The position numbers and the translations under genes are program-made. A stretch of 6,997 bases of DNA from Chitinophagaceae bacterium (lineage in GTDB: Bacteria; Bacteroidota; Bacteroidia; Chitinophagales; Chitinophagaceae). The DNA lies in NCBI GenBank assembly GCA_016786965.1, contig JAEUVL010000375.1:1-6997 (forward strand). Direction: 5' to 3'. Of this stretch, positions 5,463 to 6,997 are shown in pieces. Under the pieces are notes generated by a model. The model was not told the DNA's origin and ran no database searches. It saw only the letters and a program-made list of their open reading frames with translations. The stretch's first letter is position 1. Each line of letters starts with the position of its first letter.

Positions 5463-5609
5463 ATGCAAGAACTAATTGATAAACTAAAGGCAGAAGCCGG
5501 TCTTACTGACGAGCAGGCAAAACAGGCCATTGCTACCATCAAAGGATATGTAGTGGAAAAATTCCCGATGCTGGAAGGCGCCGTGAATAACGTTTTCGGT
5601 GGAGAGTGA
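5463..5609 (+). CDS. 48-residue acidic helical protein of unknown function
   Basis: ATG at 5463 after an A-rich leader (AATTAAACAAAA), stop TGA at 5607-5609. The protein starts MQELIDKLKAEAGLTDEQAK and continues as a second amphipathic helix with hydrophobic residues at regular spacing (V30, V31, F34, M36, L37), ending NNVFGGE. An alpha-helical pair with a GLTDEQA turn recalls short cytoplasmic proteins common in Bacteroidota, with loose resemblance to the start of DUF2267/DUF2780-type domains; this comparison is from memory and weak. Coherent composition, a good leader and only 14 bases after the preceding stop argue that it is real and co-transcribed with the secreted-protein gene. No signal peptide or membrane segment. 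Confidence 0.72.
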   Translation: MQELIDKLKAEAGLTDEQAKQAIATIKGYVVEKFPMLEGAVNNVFGGE

Positions 5610-5792
5610 TACTCCTCTCCCAGATGCCAAATGTATTGTTGAATAGTGGGGGGTAACGATGAAGAGTCTGTCTGTTTGCGGAAGTAACGAGGATAATAAT
5701 ACTACAGCCGGGCCAATCATTGTAAAATTGCCAGACGCAGACTCTCAGACAAGCATCAACAACTATTATCTATTCAATCTATTAGTTATTAT
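5610..5792. other. Intergenic stretch with an imperfect inverted repeat and an A/T-rich direct repeat
   Basis: No convincing gene. AGAGTCTGTCTG (5663-5674) matches the reverse complement of CAGACGCAGACTCT (5732-5745) except for a two-base CG insertion, giving a long-range stem enclosing about 57 bases. Further right, AACTATTATCTA (5761-5772) and AGTTATTATCTA (5784-5795) form a direct repeat 23 bases apart; the second copy includes the stop codon of the minus-strand lipoprotein gene. Lacking T-runs, none of these is a standard terminator. A TAnnTTTG match on the minus strand (5635-5628) has no matching -33 element. Confidence 0.45.
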
Positions 5793-5918
5793 CTACTTGA
5801 TGTCCCTGCATTTTTTTCCTCTGGGATGATTAGCCGCCTCGTATGGACTCATGGCCCTGTTGCAGGCCTGGAATACTATACTTCCGATAATAAGCAAAAG
5901 AACGATCCTGGTTTTCAT
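5793..5918 (-). CDS. 41-residue putative lipoprotein
   Basis: The minus-strand ATG is at 5918-5916 and the TAG at 5795-5793. Residues 2-4 (KTR) are followed by hydrophobic residues I5-F16 and then FQAC (16-19), a relaxed lipobox with C19 as the probable lipidated residue. The remaining 23 residues are polar and basic (NRAMSPYEAANHPRGKKC, then RDIK) with a second cysteine at C37. A complete lipoprotein signal followed by a compact non-random tail is unlikely by chance. Small lipoproteins ending in a PYEAAN-type stretch plus a basic Cys-containing tail look familiar from Chitinophagaceae, but this is recollection. It would sit in the inner or outer membrane facing the periplasm. It lies downstream of the reductase on the same strand, beyond the terminator, so it needs its own promoter; none is clear. 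Function unknown. Confidence 0.68.
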   Translation of the reverse strand: MKTRIVLLLIIGSIVFQACNRAMSPYEAANHPRGKKCRDIK

Positions 5919-6032
5919 AGTTAGCTATTGAGCTATGAAAGTAGGGAACGAATTTTTAATAATGTCCAATAAGTACTTGTGAAATGTTCTTTTCTCCAAT
6001 GAATTTTCCACCCACCTTTCTATAGGGACTTT

Positions 6033-6067
6033 ACTAAAACAAACATCCCGGCTGGATAGCCGGGATG
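6033..6067 (-). terminator. Intrinsic terminator of the ribonucleotide reductase gene
   Basis: CATCCCGGCT (6044-6053) and AGCCGGGATG (6058-6067) form a perfect 10-bp stem with a four-base loop. Read on the minus strand, the stem is followed by TTTGTTTTAG (6043 down to about 6034), a uridine-rich tail. It lies about 50 bases beyond the reductase stop codon. There is no matching T-tract on the plus-strand side, so it acts for the minus strand. Confidence 0.85.
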
Positions 6068-6115
6068 AGTTTAATGGGTACTTTCTTTATTTGGTTTTCC
6101 GTCCTTGTTCTTTTG

Positions 6116-6997
6116 TTAACTGCAACCACCCTGGTTGCCACAATTCAAACATTTGTAGCAGGTGCCGCTGCGCATCATGATGTGGCCGCATACATTGCAG
6201 GCCGGCGCATCACTTTGCATATTCTTGTTTGCCGCATTCATGGCTTCCATTCCACTATCTGCTTTCACCGCCTGCGCTGCCCGCTGGTTCTTTACCGGCT
6301 GTGGAGCTGTGCTTCCGGAAGATGGAGTAACACGAACACTGGACAGTTCAGGGTCTTTTGCATATTCCAATGGATTGGAAGGCACTTCATCCCACTCATC
6401 AGCTCCGGTGTTCATTACTTCCGGTTTGTCCAGCACATGCACCAGGTCTGTACGGCCCAGGTATTCATAACCGAGTACCCGGAAGATAAAGTCAACTAAT
6501 GAAGTGGTGGATTTAATATTCGGATGCTCTACAAAACCTGACGGATCAAACCTGGTAAAGGCAAACTTATCTACAAACTCTTCCAGTGGCACACCATACT
6601 GCAGGCCGATAGAAATGGAGATAGCAAAGCAGTTCATCATGCTGCGCATAGTGGCACCTTCTTTGGCCATATCAATGAAGATCTCTCCCAGTGTTCCATC
6701 TCCGTATTCACCGGTGCGTAAGAAGATGGCCTGTCCGTTGATCTTTGCTTTTTGAGTAAAGCCACGACGCTTGGCGGGTAATGCCCGGCGCTCAACAATG
6801 CTGGCCAGTTTTCTCTTCAATTTAGTATCAGGAGAAGCCTGCACCCTTTTTTGTACTTCTTCCAGCAGTTCTTCCACTGTCAGTTTACCAAGGTCAACAA
6901 TATTTGATTCTGTAACTTCTGGTTGACCGTTACCGGTTGTCTGTTGTCCGGCTTCTGATTTCTCATCTGCTTTTTTCTTCTTATCAGATTTATTGCT
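6116..6997 (-). CDS. nrdJ: Vitamin B12-dependent (class II) ribonucleotide reductase, C-terminal part
   Basis: The frame is open from the window edge to TAA at 6118-6116: 293 residues, with the gene's start and catalytic barrel beyond the window. The GTG at 6877 is internal, since the frame continues upstream with a K/E/Q-rich linker (SDKKKKADEKSEAG). Residues 88-180 are the TSCPD domain typical of this family (GQAIFLRTGEYGDGTLGEIF near 88-107; MMNCFAISISIGLQYGVPLEEF near 120-141; FTRFDPSGF near 147-155). After a Ser/Pro/Ala-rich linker the protein ends in a cysteine module: C267, C270, C280, C283, C286, C292, as CNVCG, CYKC and CGNQGGCS. It probably combines a zinc ribbon with the redox cysteines that re-reduce the active site. 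The enzyme makes deoxyribonucleotides using adenosylcobalamin, independently of oxygen. Any B12 riboswitch would lie off-window. Confidence 0.93.
   Translation of the reverse strand, partial: SNKSDKKKKADEKSEAGQQTTGNGQPEVTESNIVDLGKLTVEELLEEVQKRVQASPDTKLKRKLASIVERRALPAKRRGFTQKAKINGQAIFLRTGEYGDGTLGEIFIDMAKEGATMRSMMNCFAISISIGLQYGVPLEEFVDKFAFTRFDPSGFVEHPNIKSTTSLVDFIFRVLGYEYLGRTDLVHVLDKPEVMNTGADEWDEVPSNPLEYAKDPELSSVRVTPSSGSTAPQPVKNQRAAQAVKADSGMEAMNAANKNMQSDAPACNVCGHIMMRSGTCYKCLNCGNQGGCS

Noticed and set aside
5601..5620. GGAGAG/CTCTCC hairpin at the end of the 48-residue gene, considered as a terminator
   Set aside because: Only six pairs, overlaps the stop codon, and no T-run follows.
5659..5829. 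56-residue plus-strand frame (ATG 5659, TGA 5827-5829)
   Set aside because: Poor leader, no clear domain, and its second half is antisense to the lipoprotein gene, which has the better signature. Kept only as a weak possibility.
6065..6499. 144-residue plus-strand frame over the end of the reductase gene
   Set aside because: Begins inside the minus-strand terminator and runs antisense to the conserved cysteine module of the reductase; an artefact.
1..6997. CRISPR array, insertion sequence, phage or defence system
   Set aside because: No regularly spaced direct repeats, transposase, integrase or defence-family motifs seen in any frame; the content is conserved housekeeping genes plus small orphan genes.

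Overview
The window looks like chromosomal DNA of a member of the Bacteroidota, most likely the Chitinophagaceae (Chitinophaga/Niastella-like). The grounds are: no Shine-Dalgarno sequences, with A/T-rich leaders before the starts instead; several TAnnTTTG -7 promoter elements typical of Bacteroidota sigma-A; a trigger factor and ClpP with the N-terminal sequences I associate with this phylum; two tandem clpP paralogues upstream of clpX; and a class II (B12-dependent) ribonucleotide reductase. These are judgements by eye; no database search was run.

Layout. Positions 1-305 hold the likely 3' tail of an unidentified gene, a short possible membrane-protein ORF (perhaps a truncated remnant), a candidate promoter and a cluster of short GAGCT/TACGAG repeats. 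A tRNA-Leu(UAG) follows at 306-387. Positions 394-3549 carry trigger factor (tig), clpP1 and clpP2, all on the + strand. A strong intrinsic terminator closes clpP2. clpX (3699-4949) follows with its own candidate promoter. Downstream on the same strand are a small secreted protein of unknown function (4981-5448) and a 48-residue protein (5463-5609). From 5610 to 6115 there is mostly intergenic DNA, but it contains a 41-residue putative lipoprotein gene on the - strand (5793-5918). The right end (6116-6997) is the C-terminal third or so of a B12-dependent ribonucleotide reductase on the - strand, with its terminator at 6033-6067.

How the genes work together. The core is a protein quality-control locus. 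Trigger factor folds nascent chains at the ribosome exit. ClpX unfolds tagged or damaged proteins and feeds them to a ClpP chamber, which here may be built from two different subunits. The tRNA-Leu and the reductase are unrelated housekeeping genes that happen to flank it. The small secreted or lipid-anchored proteins around 5-5.9 kb are the least understood part.

I do not see a clearly new multi-gene system. The points most worth following are the divergent second ClpP, the two very small genes (48 and 41 residues) that length-filtered annotation would miss, and the recurring CTTATYAACTT element in the leaders of tig and clpP1.
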